A DNA stretch of 64,000 nt from Microbacterium hydrocarbonoxydans (GCF_000956475.1 NZ_JYJB01000009.1:186001-250000); one strand, 5' to 3'; shown: positions 51,421 to 60,389, counted from the first letter of the stretch. Notes: generated by a model not told the origin, from the letters alone. A program made the numbers and translations.

Positions 51421-52190
51421 TGCCCACCACGCTCGGGATCGAGTTCGCCCAGCCGGACGGTTTCCGTCCGCTGGCGCTCGACCTGCGCACGCCCGCAGCA
51501 TCCGGAGCCCCCGTCGTCGTGTTCCTGCACGGCGGCGGGTGGCTGCGGGGCTCGCGGCAGGTTTTCACCCCGGGAATCTCGGACGCGGAGTCGTTCGACC
51601 GCATCGTGGCCGCGGGATTCGCGGTGGCGTCGTGCGACTATCGGCTGAGCGGCGAGGCGCGCTTCCCCGCCCAGCTCGACGACGTGGACGCCGCGATCGG
51701 CTGGCTGCACGAGCACGGCGCAGAGCACGGAGCCGATGCGTCGCGGATCGTGCTGTGGGGGGTCTCGGCCGGAGCCACGCTTGCGGCGTTGGCCGGCCTG
51801 CGACGCCGAGATGTCCGTGGCGTCGTCGACTGGTTCGGCCCCGCCGACCTGTTCGCGATGGCGCAGCACGATGTCGGCGAGCCCGCCGATCAGACGCGTG
51901 AGGCGCGCTGGCTCGGCGCTCCGGCCGGGAGCGTGCCCGACCGCGCCCGTGCGGCGAGCCCGCTGTTCCAGGTGGCGCCCGACGCGCCGCCGTTCCACAT
52001 CGCCCACGGCACCGCCGACGAGCACGTCCCCTTCGCGCAGAGTGAAGCGCTGGTCGCCGCGCTCGGCGCATCGGGCGTCGACGTCGAGTTCCATCCGGTC
52101 GAGGGCGGCCGGCATTTCTGGCAGGGCGTCGTCGACACCGCGCCGCTGTTCGACCGTGCGATGGACTTCATCGCCCGCGTCACCGCGTGA
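51420..52190 (+). CDS. Alpha/beta hydrolase (esterase)
   Basis: A 256-residue serine hydrolase with no signal peptide. The oxyanion segment is FLHGGGWLRGS, the nucleophile elbow is GVSAG (Ser near residue 117), the acid is near HGTADEHVPF, and the His is in EGGRHFWQG. It belongs to the same broad HSL/BD-FAE esterase class as the proteins at 48883 and 54465 but is clearly distinct from both. Its ATG shares bases with the stop of the cupin gene (TGATG), the tightest coupling in the operon. If the cupin is a quercetinase, this is the best candidate for hydrolysing its depside product; this is inference. Confidence 0.83.
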   Translation: MPTTLGIEFAQPDGFRPLALDLRTPAASGAPVVVFLHGGGWLRGSRQVFTPGISDAESFDRIVAAGFAVASCDYRLSGEARFPAQLDDVDAAIGWLHEHGAEHGADASRIVLWGVSAGATLAALAGLRRRDVRGVVDWFGPADLFAMAQHDVGEPADQTREARWLGAPAGSVPDRARAASPLFQVAPDAPPFHIAHGTADEHVPFAQSEALVAALGASGVDVEFHPVEGGRHFWQGVVDTAPLFDRAMDFIARVTA

Positions 52191-52218
52191 AGAACGCATC
52201 CGCTCAACGAGGAGAGCT

Positions 52219-54468
52219 ATGTCCGATCCGAAGATGATCGCCCCGCAGCATCCCGCCGACGCCGCACCCCTGCTGCGACGCGAGTTCGCTCTTGCCGCAG
52301 GACACGGCGCCGTGCGGCGCGCGACGCTGCGCCTGAGCGCCCTCGGCGTCGTGGAGGCCTGGGTGAACGGCATCCGTTCGTCCGATGAGCTCCTCGCACC
52401 AGGGTGGACGAGTTACGAGTGGCGGGTGCGCCTGATCGAGCACGACGTCACCCACGCCGTCGCGGAGCGCACGACGATCGGGCTGAGGATCGGCAACGGC
52501 TGGTACCGCGGCTTCCTCGGCTTCACCGGCCGTCGTGCGGTGTACGGCGCGGAGCGAGCCGCGCTCGCCGAGCTCGAGGTGGTCTTCGCCGACGGATTCG
52601 TCCAGCGGGTCGTGACGGACGGATCCTGGCGGGCGGGCACCGGCGAGGTGCGGGCCGACGACCTCTACAACGGCCAGACCATCGACGCCCGCTTCCGCGA
52701 CCAGGCCTGGTCGCGACCCGGATTCGACGACTCGGACTGGGATGGCGTCGCGGTGGTCGAGTTCGACACGGCGATGCTCGTGGCTCGCACGTCTCCGCCG
52801 GTCCGGGTCGTCGGGGAGCGCGCGGTGGAGCGGGTATGGACCTCGCCGTCGGGAAGAACGCTGATCGACTTCGGTCAGAACCTCGTGGGTGTCATCCGCG
52901 CCCGAGTGTCGGGTCCCGACGGCACCGAGATCGTGCTGCGCCATGCCGAAGTTCTCGAGGACGGCGAGCTCGGGGTCCGCCCGCTGCGCGCGGCGCAGGC
53001 GACAGACCGCTTCATCCTGAGCGGCGGCGACGACGTCTTCGAGCCGACGCTGACGTTCCACGGCTTCCGGTACGCGGAGGTGTCCGGCTGGCCGGGTGAG
53101 CTGGACCCGGCAGCGCTGACGGCGGTCGTCGTCGCCACTGACATCCCCGTCATCGGCACGTTCGCCTGCTCCGACCCGGATCTCGTGCAACTGCACCGCA
53201 ACGTCGAATGGGGCATGCGCGGAAACTTCCTCAGCGTGCCGACAGACTGCCCGCAGCGAGACGAGCGGCTGGGCTGGACTGGCGATCTCGCCGTGTTCGC
53301 ACCCACTGCGGCGTTTCTCGGCGACGTGGAGTCGTTCCTCGCCGACTGGCTCGTTGACGCAGAGCTCGAACGCCGGGCGACGCCCGAGCAGACGGTGCCC
53401 GTGGTGGTGCCGAACGTGATGAAGCACCTCGACACGGGATTCCCCGAGCCGGGGGCGACAGCGATCTGGGGCGACGCCGCCGTGTGGGTGCCGTGGGCAC
53501 TGTGGCGGGCGTACGGGCGCGAGCAGACCCTGCGCGACGCGTACCCGCTGATGACCGCTCATGTGCGCTCGGTCGCGGCGGTGCTGTCTCCTTCGGGCCT
53601 GTGGGATCAAGGCTTCCAGTTCGGGGACTGGCTGGATCCGGATGCTCCCGCCGACGACCCCGGAAAGGCGAAGACGCCCGCCGAGGTCGTGGCGACGGCC
53701 AGCGCATTCCGCACCGCGAGCATGATGGTCGACGCCGCACGCGTGCTCGATCGGCCTGACGACGAGGCGGAGTTCGCCGCGCTCCGCGACCGCATCGGCG
53801 CGGCGTTCCGCGAGCATTACGTCGACGACGGGCGCGTGCGCGGCGACAGCGAGACGGGGTATGCGCTCGCGATCGCGTTCGAGCTGGTCGAGGGGGAGGA
53901 CAGGCGGCGAGCAGGGGAACGGCTGGCCGAGCTCGTGCGGGCATCGGGACACGCCATCCGCACCGGCTTCGCCGGCACTCCGTTCATCCTCGATGCGCTC
54001 ACATCCACCGGACACCTCGATGACGCCTACGGGCTGCTGCTCCGACGCGAGATGCCGTCCTGGCTGTACCCGGTCACGATGGGCGCGACCACGATCTGGG
54101 AGCGCTGGGACTCCATGCTTCCGGACGGCTCGATCAATCCGGGAGAGATGACGAGCTTCAACCACTACGCGTTCGGCGCCGTCGCCGACTGGATGCATCG
54201 CACGATCGGGGGACTCGCCCCGCTCGAGGCGGGCTACCGGCGGTTCCTCGTCTCTCCGCAACCGGGAGGAGGGATCACCTGGGCCGAGACGACCCTCGAC
54301 ACTCCCCACGGCCGTGCAGCGGTGCGCTGGAGCACGACCGGCGAGACGCTGCAGGTGCAGATCACGGTCCCCGACGGAACCGAAGCCGTGCTGCGGCTTC
54401 CCGGCCGCGCCGACGAGGTCGTGGGTGCCGGCATCCATCATCTCGAAGCAGAAGGAGCAGAACGATGA
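52219..54468 (+). CDS. GH78 alpha-L-rhamnosidase
   Basis: A 749-residue family 78 enzyme that removes terminal alpha-L-rhamnose. The N-terminal sandwich domains (GVVEAWVNGIRSSDELLAPGWTSYEW and IGNGWYRGF) are the Bac_rhamnosid_N region. The (alpha/alpha)6 barrel shows the family markers VPTDCPQRDERLGWTGD (catalytic acid region), WLYPVTMGATTIWERWDS and SFNHYAFGAVADWMHR. There is no secretion signal, so substrates must be small and imported. GAGGAGAGC precedes the ATG. It is the central gene of the LysR-controlled operon and overlaps the next esterase gene by four bases. Confidence 0.93.
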   Translation: MSDPKMIAPQHPADAAPLLRREFALAAGHGAVRRATLRLSALGVVEAWVNGIRSSDELLAPGWTSYEWRVRLIEHDVTHAVAERTTIGLRIGNGWYRGFLGFTGRRAVYGAERAALAELEVVFADGFVQRVVTDGSWRAGTGEVRADDLYNGQTIDARFRDQAWSRPGFDDSDWDGVAVVEFDTAMLVARTSPPVRVVGERAVERVWTSPSGRTLIDFGQNLVGVIRARVSGPDGTEIVLRHAEVLEDGELGVRPLRAAQATDRFILSGGDDVFEPTLTFHGFRYAEVSGWPGELDPAALTAVVVATDIPVIGTFACSDPDLVQLHRNVEWGMRGNFLSVPTDCPQRDERLGWTGDLAVFAPTAAFLGDVESFLADWLVDAELERRATPEQTVPVVVPNVMKHLDTGFPEPGATAIWGDAAVWVPWALWRAYGREQTLRDAYPLMTAHVRSVAAVLSPSGLWDQGFQFGDWLDPDAPADDPGKAKTPAEVVATASAFRTASMMVDAARVLDRPDDEAEFAALRDRIGAAFREHYVDDGRVRGDSETGYALAIAFELVEGEDRRRAGERLAELVRASGHAIRTGFAGTPFILDALTSTGHLDDAYGLLLRREMPSWLYPVTMGATTIWERWDSMLPDGSINPGEMTSFNHYAFGAVADWMHRTIGGLAPLEAGYRRFLVSPQPGGGITWAETTLDTPHGRAAVRWSTTGETLQVQITVPDGTEAVLRLPGRADEVVGAGIHHLEAEGAER

Positions 54469-55367
54469 CAGCTGTCCACGATGTCGCCCTGGAGGGCGGC
54501 GGCCACGCCTTTCGCGTGAGGGTGTATCCGGCGGCGCAGCCGAACGGCGCGCTGCTGGTCTGGCTGCACGGGGGAGCCTTCATGTTCGGCACGCTCGAGA
54601 TGCCCGAGGCCGACCAGGTCGGTCGGCGCCTCAGCGCAGACGGCGTCACGGTCATCTCCGTCGACTACACGCTCGCGCCGCTCGACGCTCTCGAGGCGCT
54701 CGCCCCGCCGTCCGAGGACGCGGGGTTCCCCTCCCCGGAGCAGCTGCGCGCCGAGGCCGAGGCGGCAGGTCCCCGCGCTCGGTTCCCGGTCGCATCGCTG
54801 CAGATCGTCGAGGCATTCGACTGGGCCGTCGCGAATGCCGCGCGGTTCGGCGCTCACCCTGGTCGTGTCGCCCTCGGCGGCGCCAGCGCGGGCGCCAACC
54901 TGTCGGCGGGGGCCGCGATGCGCCTGCGCGACCGCGGCACCATCGCTCCCGCTCTTCTCGCGCTCGTCTATCCGTCGCTGCACGACGCGATCCTGCCGCC
55001 CAACGCCGAGCTCGCCCGGCTGCTGGAAGACGTTCCGCCGGCGCGGATCTTCACGCCCGAGAGCAGAGACGCGATCAACCGCAATTATCTCCCCGACGGC
55101 ATCGACCCGCAGGGGTACGCGTTCCCCGGAGGGCACGATGTCGCGGGGCTCCCACCCGTGCTCATGGTCAACGCCGAACTCGACAGCCTGCGTGCGTCGG
55201 GGGAGGCGTTCGCCGCAGAGCTCGCCCGGGCCAGCGTCGACGTGCATGTCGTCCGCCAGCGCGGTGCGATGCACGGCTATCTGAACGAGATCGGCGACCC
55301 TGCGGCCGAGCGCACGCTCGCACTGCTGACGGATGCCGTCTCGACGACGGCCGGGCCCGAGGCGTGA
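54465..55367 (+). CDS. Alpha/beta hydrolase, HSL-type esterase
   Basis: A 300-residue esterase of the hormone-sensitive-lipase (alpha/beta hydrolase 3) group. The oxyanion motif is WLHGGAFMFG, the nucleophile elbow is GGASAGAN (Ser near residue 142), the Asp lies in VNAELDSLRASG, and the His is in GAMHGYLN. Such enzymes cut short-chain or aromatic acyl esters. Its ATG overlaps the rhamnosidase stop. Three esterases in this neighbourhood suggest the natural substrate is an acylated glycoside. Confidence 0.87.
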   Translation: MTAVHDVALEGGGHAFRVRVYPAAQPNGALLVWLHGGAFMFGTLEMPEADQVGRRLSADGVTVISVDYTLAPLDALEALAPPSEDAGFPSPEQLRAEAEAAGPRARFPVASLQIVEAFDWAVANAARFGAHPGRVALGGASAGANLSAGAAMRLRDRGTIAPALLALVYPSLHDAILPPNAELARLLEDVPPARIFTPESRDAINRNYLPDGIDPQGYAFPGGHDVAGLPPVLMVNAELDSLRASGEAFAAELARASVDVHVVRQRGAMHGYLNEIGDPAAERTLALLTDAVSTTAGPEA

Positions 55368-56296
55368 TCGTGAGCCCTGCGCCACGCAGCCGGGTCATCA
55401 TCGACAACGACTTCGGCGGCGACCCCGACGGCCTGTTCCAGCTCGCCCACCACGTGCTCTGCACCTCCGTCGAGATCGTGCAGGTGATCTCCACGCGCGT
55501 GCCCGACCACATGGTGGCTCCCGATCGCGACATCGTCGCAGAGGGCGTCGAGGCGGCGGACGAGGTGCTGGCGCTCGCCGGAAGCAGGCTGCGATGCCAG
55601 GCCGGGTCTCGGGAGGCGATCGGCGCCACGGCGGCATCCGTCTCCGCTGTCACCCGGGCGATCGTCGCCGAGGCGATGCGCGACGACGTCGATACGCCCT
55701 TGTTCTACGCGGCCGGCGCCGGGCTCACAGAGCTCGCCGCCGCGCTGCTGTTCGAGCCCCGCATCGCCGAGCGCCTGACGCTGGTCTGGATCGGCGGCAA
55801 CGGCTACGACGCTCCGGCCGACGGGCTCGAATTCAACGCCAGCGCCGACCTACGAGCAGCGCAGCTGGTCTTCGCATCGGAGATCGAGATCTGGCAGGTG
55901 CCGGAGTCCGCCTACTGCCAATGCCTCGTCTCGTGGGCGGAGCTCGACCGAGACATCGCTTCGGCCGGCCCACTGGGCACGTACCTCGTCAGCCGGTGGC
56001 GCGACTTCACCGGCCACGTCGAGCAGCTCTTCGGAGCGAGCCTCGGCGAGTGCGCCGTGCTGGGCGACAGCCCGCTCGTGCTCCTGACGGCGCTGCGGGG
56101 AACGTTCCGTGCCGAGCCGTCATCGTCTCCATCTCGGCTCGAGCCGCGGAGGAGGATCGAGGCCGACGGCTCCTACGGCGAGCCGATCGTCGGGCCGCCG
56201 CGGGTGCGGGTGTTCACCGGAATCGACATGCGACTGATGTACGGCGATCTCGTCGCCAAGCTCGCGACACACGCGAGGGGCACGGCTTCTGGGTGA
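55364..56296 (+). CDS. Nucleoside-hydrolase-like (inosine-uridine hydrolase fold) protein
   Basis: A 310-residue protein of the nucleoside hydrolase superfamily. The N-terminal calcium-binding cluster is present in the form IIDNDFGGDPDGLFQLAHHVL, comparable to D-x-D-x-x-x-DD of true nucleosidases but altered, and WIGGNGYDAP provides the second substrate-binding region. The usual catalytic/calcium Asp near the C-terminus is in FTGIDMRLMYGDL. It may hydrolyse an N- or O-glycosidic bond of ribosides or other glycosides rather than common nucleosides. The GTG start overlaps the esterase stop (GTGA). It ends the operon and meets the IclR gene tail to tail. Confidence 0.8.
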   Translation: MIVSPAPRSRVIIDNDFGGDPDGLFQLAHHVLCTSVEIVQVISTRVPDHMVAPDRDIVAEGVEAADEVLALAGSRLRCQAGSREAIGATAASVSAVTRAIVAEAMRDDVDTPLFYAAGAGLTELAAALLFEPRIAERLTLVWIGGNGYDAPADGLEFNASADLRAAQLVFASEIEIWQVPESAYCQCLVSWAELDRDIASAGPLGTYLVSRWRDFTGHVEQLFGASLGECAVLGDSPLVLLTALRGTFRAEPSSSPSRLEPRRRIEADGSYGEPIVGPPRVRVFTGIDMRLMYGDLVAKLATHARGTASG

Positions 56297-56297
56297 G

Positions 56298-57095
56298 TCA
56301 GGTGGCCCGGAGCAACCGCGAGATGTCCTCGGCGGTCGCTCGGAGCTGCTCGAGAAGAGGCCCGCGCAGCGACTCGACGTCGTGGCGGGAGGATGCGACG
56401 GCGATGTTGATCGCAGCGGCGGGCCGGGTCTCGCGCCCGAACACGGGCACCGACACCGAGCGCAGACCCGCGGCGACCTCCTGATCCTGCAGCGAGTACC
56501 CCTGCGCGCGGATCGCGGCCAGGCGCTCGCGAAGCTCGTCGAGCGATCGGGCCGCGTTCGGTCCTGCGTTGGCGGCGAAGTCGTGGTTCGCCAGGGTCGC
56601 GGCGAGCTCGTCATCGGGCAGAAACGCGAGAAGCAGCTTGCCCATCGACGTGTATGCCGCGGGCAGCGTCGAGCCGACCTGGATGTTCGCGGTGACGAGA
56701 TCCGAGTTGCGAAGGCGGGCGAGATAGAGCACCTGGTCGCTGACGAGAACTCCCAGATTCACGGTCTCGCCGGTGGATTCGGCGAGGTGGCGCAGCGGCT
56801 GCTCGCTGAGCTGCGCGAGGCTCGATCCGCGGAGCGCGGCGGATCCGAGCAGGAGAACCGCGACGCCCGGACGGATGCTGCCATCGGGAAGACGCTCGAG
56901 ATATCCGCCCTCTTCGAGAGTCGCGACGACGCGGAACGCCGTCGCCATCGGGATGCCCGTGCGATCGCAGATCTCGCGGAGCTTGAGCGAGGTCACGGTC
57001 TCGTCGAAGAGCCGCAGGACGTCGAGCCCCTTCGCGAGAGCTTCGATGCGGTAGCGACCGCCGGCCTTCACCGGCTCGCTGGATTCATCTTTCAT
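56298..57095 (-). CDS. IclR-family transcriptional regulator
   Basis: A 265-residue regulator. It has an N-terminal winged helix (LREICDRTGIPMATAFRVVATLEEGGYLERL) and a C-terminal GAF-like effector domain with TSMGKLLLAFLP and ITVAxSSR-type segments. I start at the ATG at 57095; an alternative ATG at 57113 adds six residues, and neither has a clear ribosome binding site. IclR proteins commonly control aromatic-acid or sugar-acid catabolism. It lies 42 bases downstream of the CMD gene, likely in one minus-strand unit diverging from the SDR/FAH operon, which is its probable target. Confidence 0.87.
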   Translation of the reverse strand: MKDESSEPVKAGGRYRIEALAKGLDVLRLFDETVTSLKLREICDRTGIPMATAFRVVATLEEGGYLERLPDGSIRPGVAVLLLGSAALRGSSLAQLSEQPLRHLAESTGETVNLGVLVSDQVLYLARLRNSDLVTANIQVGSTLPAAYTSMGKLLLAFLPDDELAATLANHDFAANAGPNAARSLDELRERLAAIRAQGYSLQDQEVAAGLRSVSVPVFGRETRPAAAINIAVASSRHDVESLRGPLLEQLRATAEDISRLLRAT

Positions 57096-57137
57096 AGAGT
57101 GGAAACATACCATTGCGCTCGTCGCGGCATCCGCGAT

Positions 57138-57692
57138 TCAGCCGACACGGAACACTCGCAACTGCAGAGCCAGCGTGGAGTAGTAGCCCACGAGCGCTGT
57201 GAGCTCGAACACGCCTTGCTCGCCGAGGGCCGCCGACGCCGCAGCCCACTCGTCGTCGGTGAGATCGCCGTCGAGGAGGGCGATGACGGTCTGGCCGATG
57301 AGTCGCTCATCTTCGCTGAACCCCGACACGTCCTGGCGGGCGAGGGTGGCGAGTTCGCTCTCGTCGAAGCCGATAGCGCGGGCGACTGCCTCGTGCGCCT
57401 CCCGCTCGAACCCGCTCGACCAGCGCGCGGCGACGAGCAGAATCGCCAGCTCCCTGGCGCGGTCGTCGAGGCGCGTGCGATAGCGGATCGCGGCTCCCAG
57501 CTCCTGCTGAGCGGCACCGACCGCGGGGGAGCGCAGCATCGCGTCGAACGGGCCGCGCAGCGAGCCGTCTGCCGCCGTGAGCGCGAAGTGCTGCGGGCCC
57601 GCGGCGCGGGGGCCACCCGTGATCGACGCATACAGCGCCGACTGCTCGGGGCTGAGCTCGGTGGGCGGGAGCGGGTGGATGCGGGCTGCCAT
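57138..57692 (-). CDS. Carboxymuconolactone decarboxylase-like protein
   Basis: A 184-residue all-helical protein with the CMD/AhpD-like pattern. LDDRARELAILLVAARWSSGFEREAHEAVARAIGF carries the conserved core where AhpD-type proteins have a Cys pair; here it is Glu-x-x-x-His with no Cys, as in true decarboxylase-type members. TALVGYYSTLALQLRVFRV closes the domain. It starts at the ATG at 57692 (a TTG at 57704 is possible). It diverges from the SDR/FAH operon and precedes the IclR gene. The role is unknown; CMD proteins occur in protocatechuate and related ring-cleavage pathways. Confidence 0.75.
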   Translation of the reverse strand: MAARIHPLPPTELSPEQSALYASITGGPRAAGPQHFALTAADGSLRGPFDAMLRSPAVGAAQQELGAAIRYRTRLDDRARELAILLVAARWSSGFEREAHEAVARAIGFDESELATLARQDVSGFSEDERLIGQTVIALLDGDLTDDEWAAASAALGEQGVFELTALVGYYSTLALQLRVFRVG

Positions 57693-57700
57693 GAGGTTAT

Positions 57701-57800
57701 TCAACCAGTAAAAGTGACTTTCACAACCGTCAATCGTCTGATACGTTCATTTAACGAAACAGGCTTTTGTTCAATGAATTTCACCGACAAGGAGGCGTCG
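57701..57800. promoter_or_regulatory. Divergent promoter region of CMD/IclR and SDR/FAH operons
   Basis: This roughly 100-base stretch is markedly AT-richer than its surroundings. It contains short imperfect palindromes: GGTT-ATTC-AACC (57702-57713), TGACTTTCA, GTTCATTTAACGAAAC and TTCAATGAATTTCA. These resemble TGAAA/TTTCA-type IclR-family sites, but none is strong enough for a definite call. The rightward gene has an excellent AAGGAGG ribosome binding site. Confidence 0.4.
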
Positions 57801-58592
57801 ATGTCGATCGAGGCCATCGCAGAGCCCGGCACCGACGCCGGCTGGCTCGGGCTCACAGGATCCCGTGTGCTCATCGCCGGGGCCGGCGGGATCGGTGGAG
57901 CATGCGCTCTCGCCTACGCCTCGGCTGGAGCATCCGTCGCCGTCGTCGATCGCGATCAGCGCACCCTCGACGCCCTCGGCGCTGACCTCGCCCGACTCGG
58001 CGGCCGGTACGAGCTGATCCGCGCCGACCTCACGGAGCATGGCGCTGGCGCGCGGGTCGTCGCCGAGGTCGTGGAGAAGCTCGGCGGCCTCGAGGTGCTG
58101 CTGCACGCCGTCGGCATCAACGACCGCCGACCGATCCTCGAGTTCACCGAGGACGAATGGGAGCACATCCTGCAGGTGAACCTCGGCTCGGTGTTCGGCC
58201 TCGCCCAGGCGGCCGGCCGGCACATGGTCGCGCAGGGGTTCGGTCGCATCCTCGCGCTCTCCAGCGTCTCCGGGCTGCTCGCGCATCACTCACATGGGCC
58301 GTACGCGGCGTCGAAGGGCGGCATCAACCAGCTGCTCCGCGTGATGGCACGCGAGTGGGCCGCGTCCGGAGTGACCGTCAACGCCCTCGCCCCCGGCTAC
58401 ATCGAGACGCCGCTGACCGCTGTCGAACTCGCGAAGCCCGGCAAGCGGGCCGACCTCGAGAGCCTCGTGCCCGCCGGGCGCCTCGGAACCCCCGATGAGC
58501 TCACCGGCCCCGCGCTCTTCCTGTCGTCGAAGCACGCCGCGTTCATCACCGGACACGTGATGTACATCGACGGCGGACGAACCCTCGTCTGA
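57801..58592 (+). CDS. Short-chain dehydrogenase/reductase (SDR)
   Basis: A 263-residue classical SDR. The cofactor loop is GAGGIGGACALA, with Asp in AVVDRD suggesting NAD preference. The catalytic Ser is in ALSSVSG and the Tyr/Lys pair in GPYAASKGG. The C-terminal MYIDGGRTLV is typical. Start chosen at 57801 behind AAGGAGGCGTCG. By position in front of FAH-family genes it could be a 2-keto-3-deoxy-sugar-acid 4-dehydrogenase of a rhamnose/fucose-type oxidative route, or an aromatic-alcohol dehydrogenase; the sequence alone does not decide. Confidence 0.88.
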   Translation: MSIEAIAEPGTDAGWLGLTGSRVLIAGAGGIGGACALAYASAGASVAVVDRDQRTLDALGADLARLGGRYELIRADLTEHGAGARVVAEVVEKLGGLEVLLHAVGINDRRPILEFTEDEWEHILQVNLGSVFGLAQAAGRHMVAQGFGRILALSSVSGLLAHHSHGPYAASKGGINQLLRVMAREWAASGVTVNALAPGYIETPLTAVELAKPGKRADLESLVPAGRLGTPDELTGPALFLSSKHAAFITGHVMYIDGGRTLV

Positions 58593-58606
58593 GAAAGGAC
58601 AAGAAC

Positions 58607-59386
58607 ATGTCAGAGATCTACCCCCGCTTCGCGGGCAAGACCGTGCTCGTCACCGGCGCAGGCACGGGTTTCGGCGCCGAGATCGCCGTGCGCGCAGCGC
58701 AGGAGGGGGCGAAGGTCGCGGTCCACTACCGCTCGTCGAAGGCGGGTGCCGAGCAGACGCTCGCCCGCATCCGCGAGGCGGGCAGCGACGGGATCCTCGT
58801 GCAGGGCGACATCGGATCCTGGGCCGAGATCAAGAGGATGGCCGACGAGGTCTTCGCCGCGTTCGGCGTGCTCGACGTGCTGGTCAACAACGTCGGCGAC
58901 GTATCCAGCGAGCAGATGAACTGGAACGAGCTGACGCAGGAGGCACTCGACGCGGTGATCGACATCGACGTCAAGGGCACGCTGCTCATGACGCACGAGT
59001 TCGGCGAGCGGATGCTGGCGCAGGGGCACGGCAATATCGTGCAGGTCGGCTCCACCGTGATCGTCCGCGGCTCGGCCCGCGCCCCGCAGTACGCGGCGGC
59101 GAAGTACGCGATCCTCGGCATCACCAAGTCCTACGCCAAGGCCTTCGCTCCGGCGGTGCGCATCAACACGTTCGCGCCGGGCTTCATGGAGACCGAGCGT
59201 CTGCTGAACCGCGAGGACTGGAAGAACGGCCGCCGCGAGGTGCTGCTTTCGCAAACGCCGATGGGCGTCATCCCCCCGCCCGAGTTCGTCGCCGGCGCCT
59301 GCCTGTGGCTGGCCACCGACGAGGCCGCGCACCTCACCGGCGGCTACATGCTCGCCGACGGCGGCTTCAACATGGTCGGCGCCTGA
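58607..59386 (+). CDS. Short-chain dehydrogenase/reductase (SDR)
   Basis: A 259-residue classical SDR, diverged from the preceding one. The cofactor loop is TGAGTGFGAEIAVRAA, with HYRSS after strand 2 suggesting NADP preference. NNVGD replaces the usual NNAG, and the active site is Ser (VGSTVIV) with Tyr-x-x-x-Lys in QYAAAKYA. AAAGGAC precedes the ATG. It is 14 bases downstream of the first SDR, so both are in one operon. Two SDRs with different cofactor loops suggest consecutive oxidations or an epimerisation by oxidation and reduction. Confidence 0.88.
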   Translation: MSEIYPRFAGKTVLVTGAGTGFGAEIAVRAAQEGAKVAVHYRSSKAGAEQTLARIREAGSDGILVQGDIGSWAEIKRMADEVFAAFGVLDVLVNNVGDVSSEQMNWNELTQEALDAVIDIDVKGTLLMTHEFGERMLAQGHGNIVQVGSTVIVRGSARAPQYAAAKYAILGITKSYAKAFAPAVRINTFAPGFMETERLLNREDWKNGRREVLLSQTPMGVIPPPEFVAGACLWLATDEAAHLTGGYMLADGGFNMVGA

Positions 59387-59400
59387 GCGACCGCCCCCGG

Positions 59401-59435
59401 CGTTTCGTCGCGTCGCTGCGCTCCCCGCTCAACGA
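59401..59435 (-). repeat. Dispersed repeat, inverted copy
   Basis: CGTTTCGTCGCGTCG...CTCAACGA is the reverse complement of the element at 7106-7146, 14 bases after the second SDR stop. Together with the direct copy at 59445 it makes an imperfect stem that could act as a transcription terminator or mRNA-stabilising hairpin inside the operon. Confidence 0.75.
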
Positions 59436-59444
59436 CCGATAGCT

Positions 59445-59476
59445 GTTCGTTGAGCGAGCGAAGCGAGACGAAACGC
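59445..59476 (+). repeat. Dispersed repeat, direct copy
   Basis: GTTCGTTGAGCGAGCG...GAGACGAAACGC, facing the inverted copy at 59401-59435 with nine bases between them. It nearly matches copies 2 and 3 at 7155 and 7198. The FAH gene begins 37 bases later. Confidence 0.75.
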
Positions 59477-59513
59477 AGAGACGAAATGCATACACACGCA
59501 CAAGGAGAAATCA

Positions 59514-60389
59514 ATGAAGCTCATCACCTTCGACGGCGGCCGGGTCGGCCGCCTGGAACTCGAGGAGGGCGTCGTGATCGAACTCGACGTCCCGTCCACC
59601 CGTGAATGGTTCGAGCGTGCGGGAGACGTGCGCGAGACCGGCGAGCGCCTGACCCTCGCCGACGTGAAGCTCGAAGCGCCGATCCGCCCGAAGAAGTTCT
59701 TCCACACGGCGGGCAACTTCGCCGACCACCACAACGAGCTCACCGCGGTCGACTGGTCGCACCCGGTGCACAAGGGGATCGTGTTCTTCCAGAACGTCGA
59801 CGCGATCATCGGCCCCGACGACGACATCGTCTACCCGGAGGGTCTCACCAAGGAACTCGACTACGAGCTCGAACTCGGCATCATCATCGGCAAGGCGGGC
59901 AAATTCTTCGGACCCGACGAGGCCGACGACTACATCGCGGGCTTCACGGTGTTCAACGACATCACCGCGCGCGACATCCAGCGCAAGGAGATGGAGTCGG
60001 GCGTCTTCTCGTTCTCGAAGGGCATCGACACGTTCTGCCCGATCGGCCCGTACATCGTCACGCGCGACGAGGTACCCGACATGCACGAGCTGCCGATGCA
60101 GCTGCGCGTGAACGGCGAGGTGCGTCAGCAGGGCAACACGAACCAGACGCGCATCAAGTTCCCGCACCTGGTCGCCTACCACTCGCCGCAGATCTACAGC
60201 GCCGGTGACATCATCACCACCGGCACGATCTCGGGCGTCGCCGCGGTGCAGCCGAACCCCTTCGACTTCTACCTGAAGCCGGGCGACGAGATCGAGGCCG
60301 AGATCACCGGCATCGGCACCCTTCGCAACAAGGTCATCAGCTGGGAGGACCGCTACGGCGAGCCCGCCCCGCAGCGGGTCGACTGGTGA
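59514..60389 (+). CDS. FAH-family hydrolase
   Basis: A 291-residue fumarylacetoacetate-hydrolase superfamily enzyme. Metal ligands are recognisable as the Glu pair in ELDYELELGIIIG and the Asp in AGFTVFNDITARD. The GTISGVA and C-terminal LKPGDEIEAEITGIGTLRNKV segments complete the fold. Such enzymes cleave C-C bonds of acylpyruvates or diketo acids, or act as dehydratases or decarboxylases. With SDRs upstream, one possibility is 2,4-diketo-3-deoxy-rhamnonate hydrolase of the oxidative L-rhamnose route; ring-cleavage product hydrolysis is another. AAGGAG precedes the ATG. It overlaps the next FAH gene by four bases. Confidence 0.87.
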   Translation: MKLITFDGGRVGRLELEEGVVIELDVPSTREWFERAGDVRETGERLTLADVKLEAPIRPKKFFHTAGNFADHHNELTAVDWSHPVHKGIVFFQNVDAIIGPDDDIVYPEGLTKELDYELELGIIIGKAGKFFGPDEADDYIAGFTVFNDITARDIQRKEMESGVFSFSKGIDTFCPIGPYIVTRDEVPDMHELPMQLRVNGEVRQQGNTNQTRIKFPHLVAYHSPQIYSAGDIITTGTISGVAAVQPNPFDFYLKPGDEIEAEITGIGTLRNKVISWEDRYGEPAPQRVDW

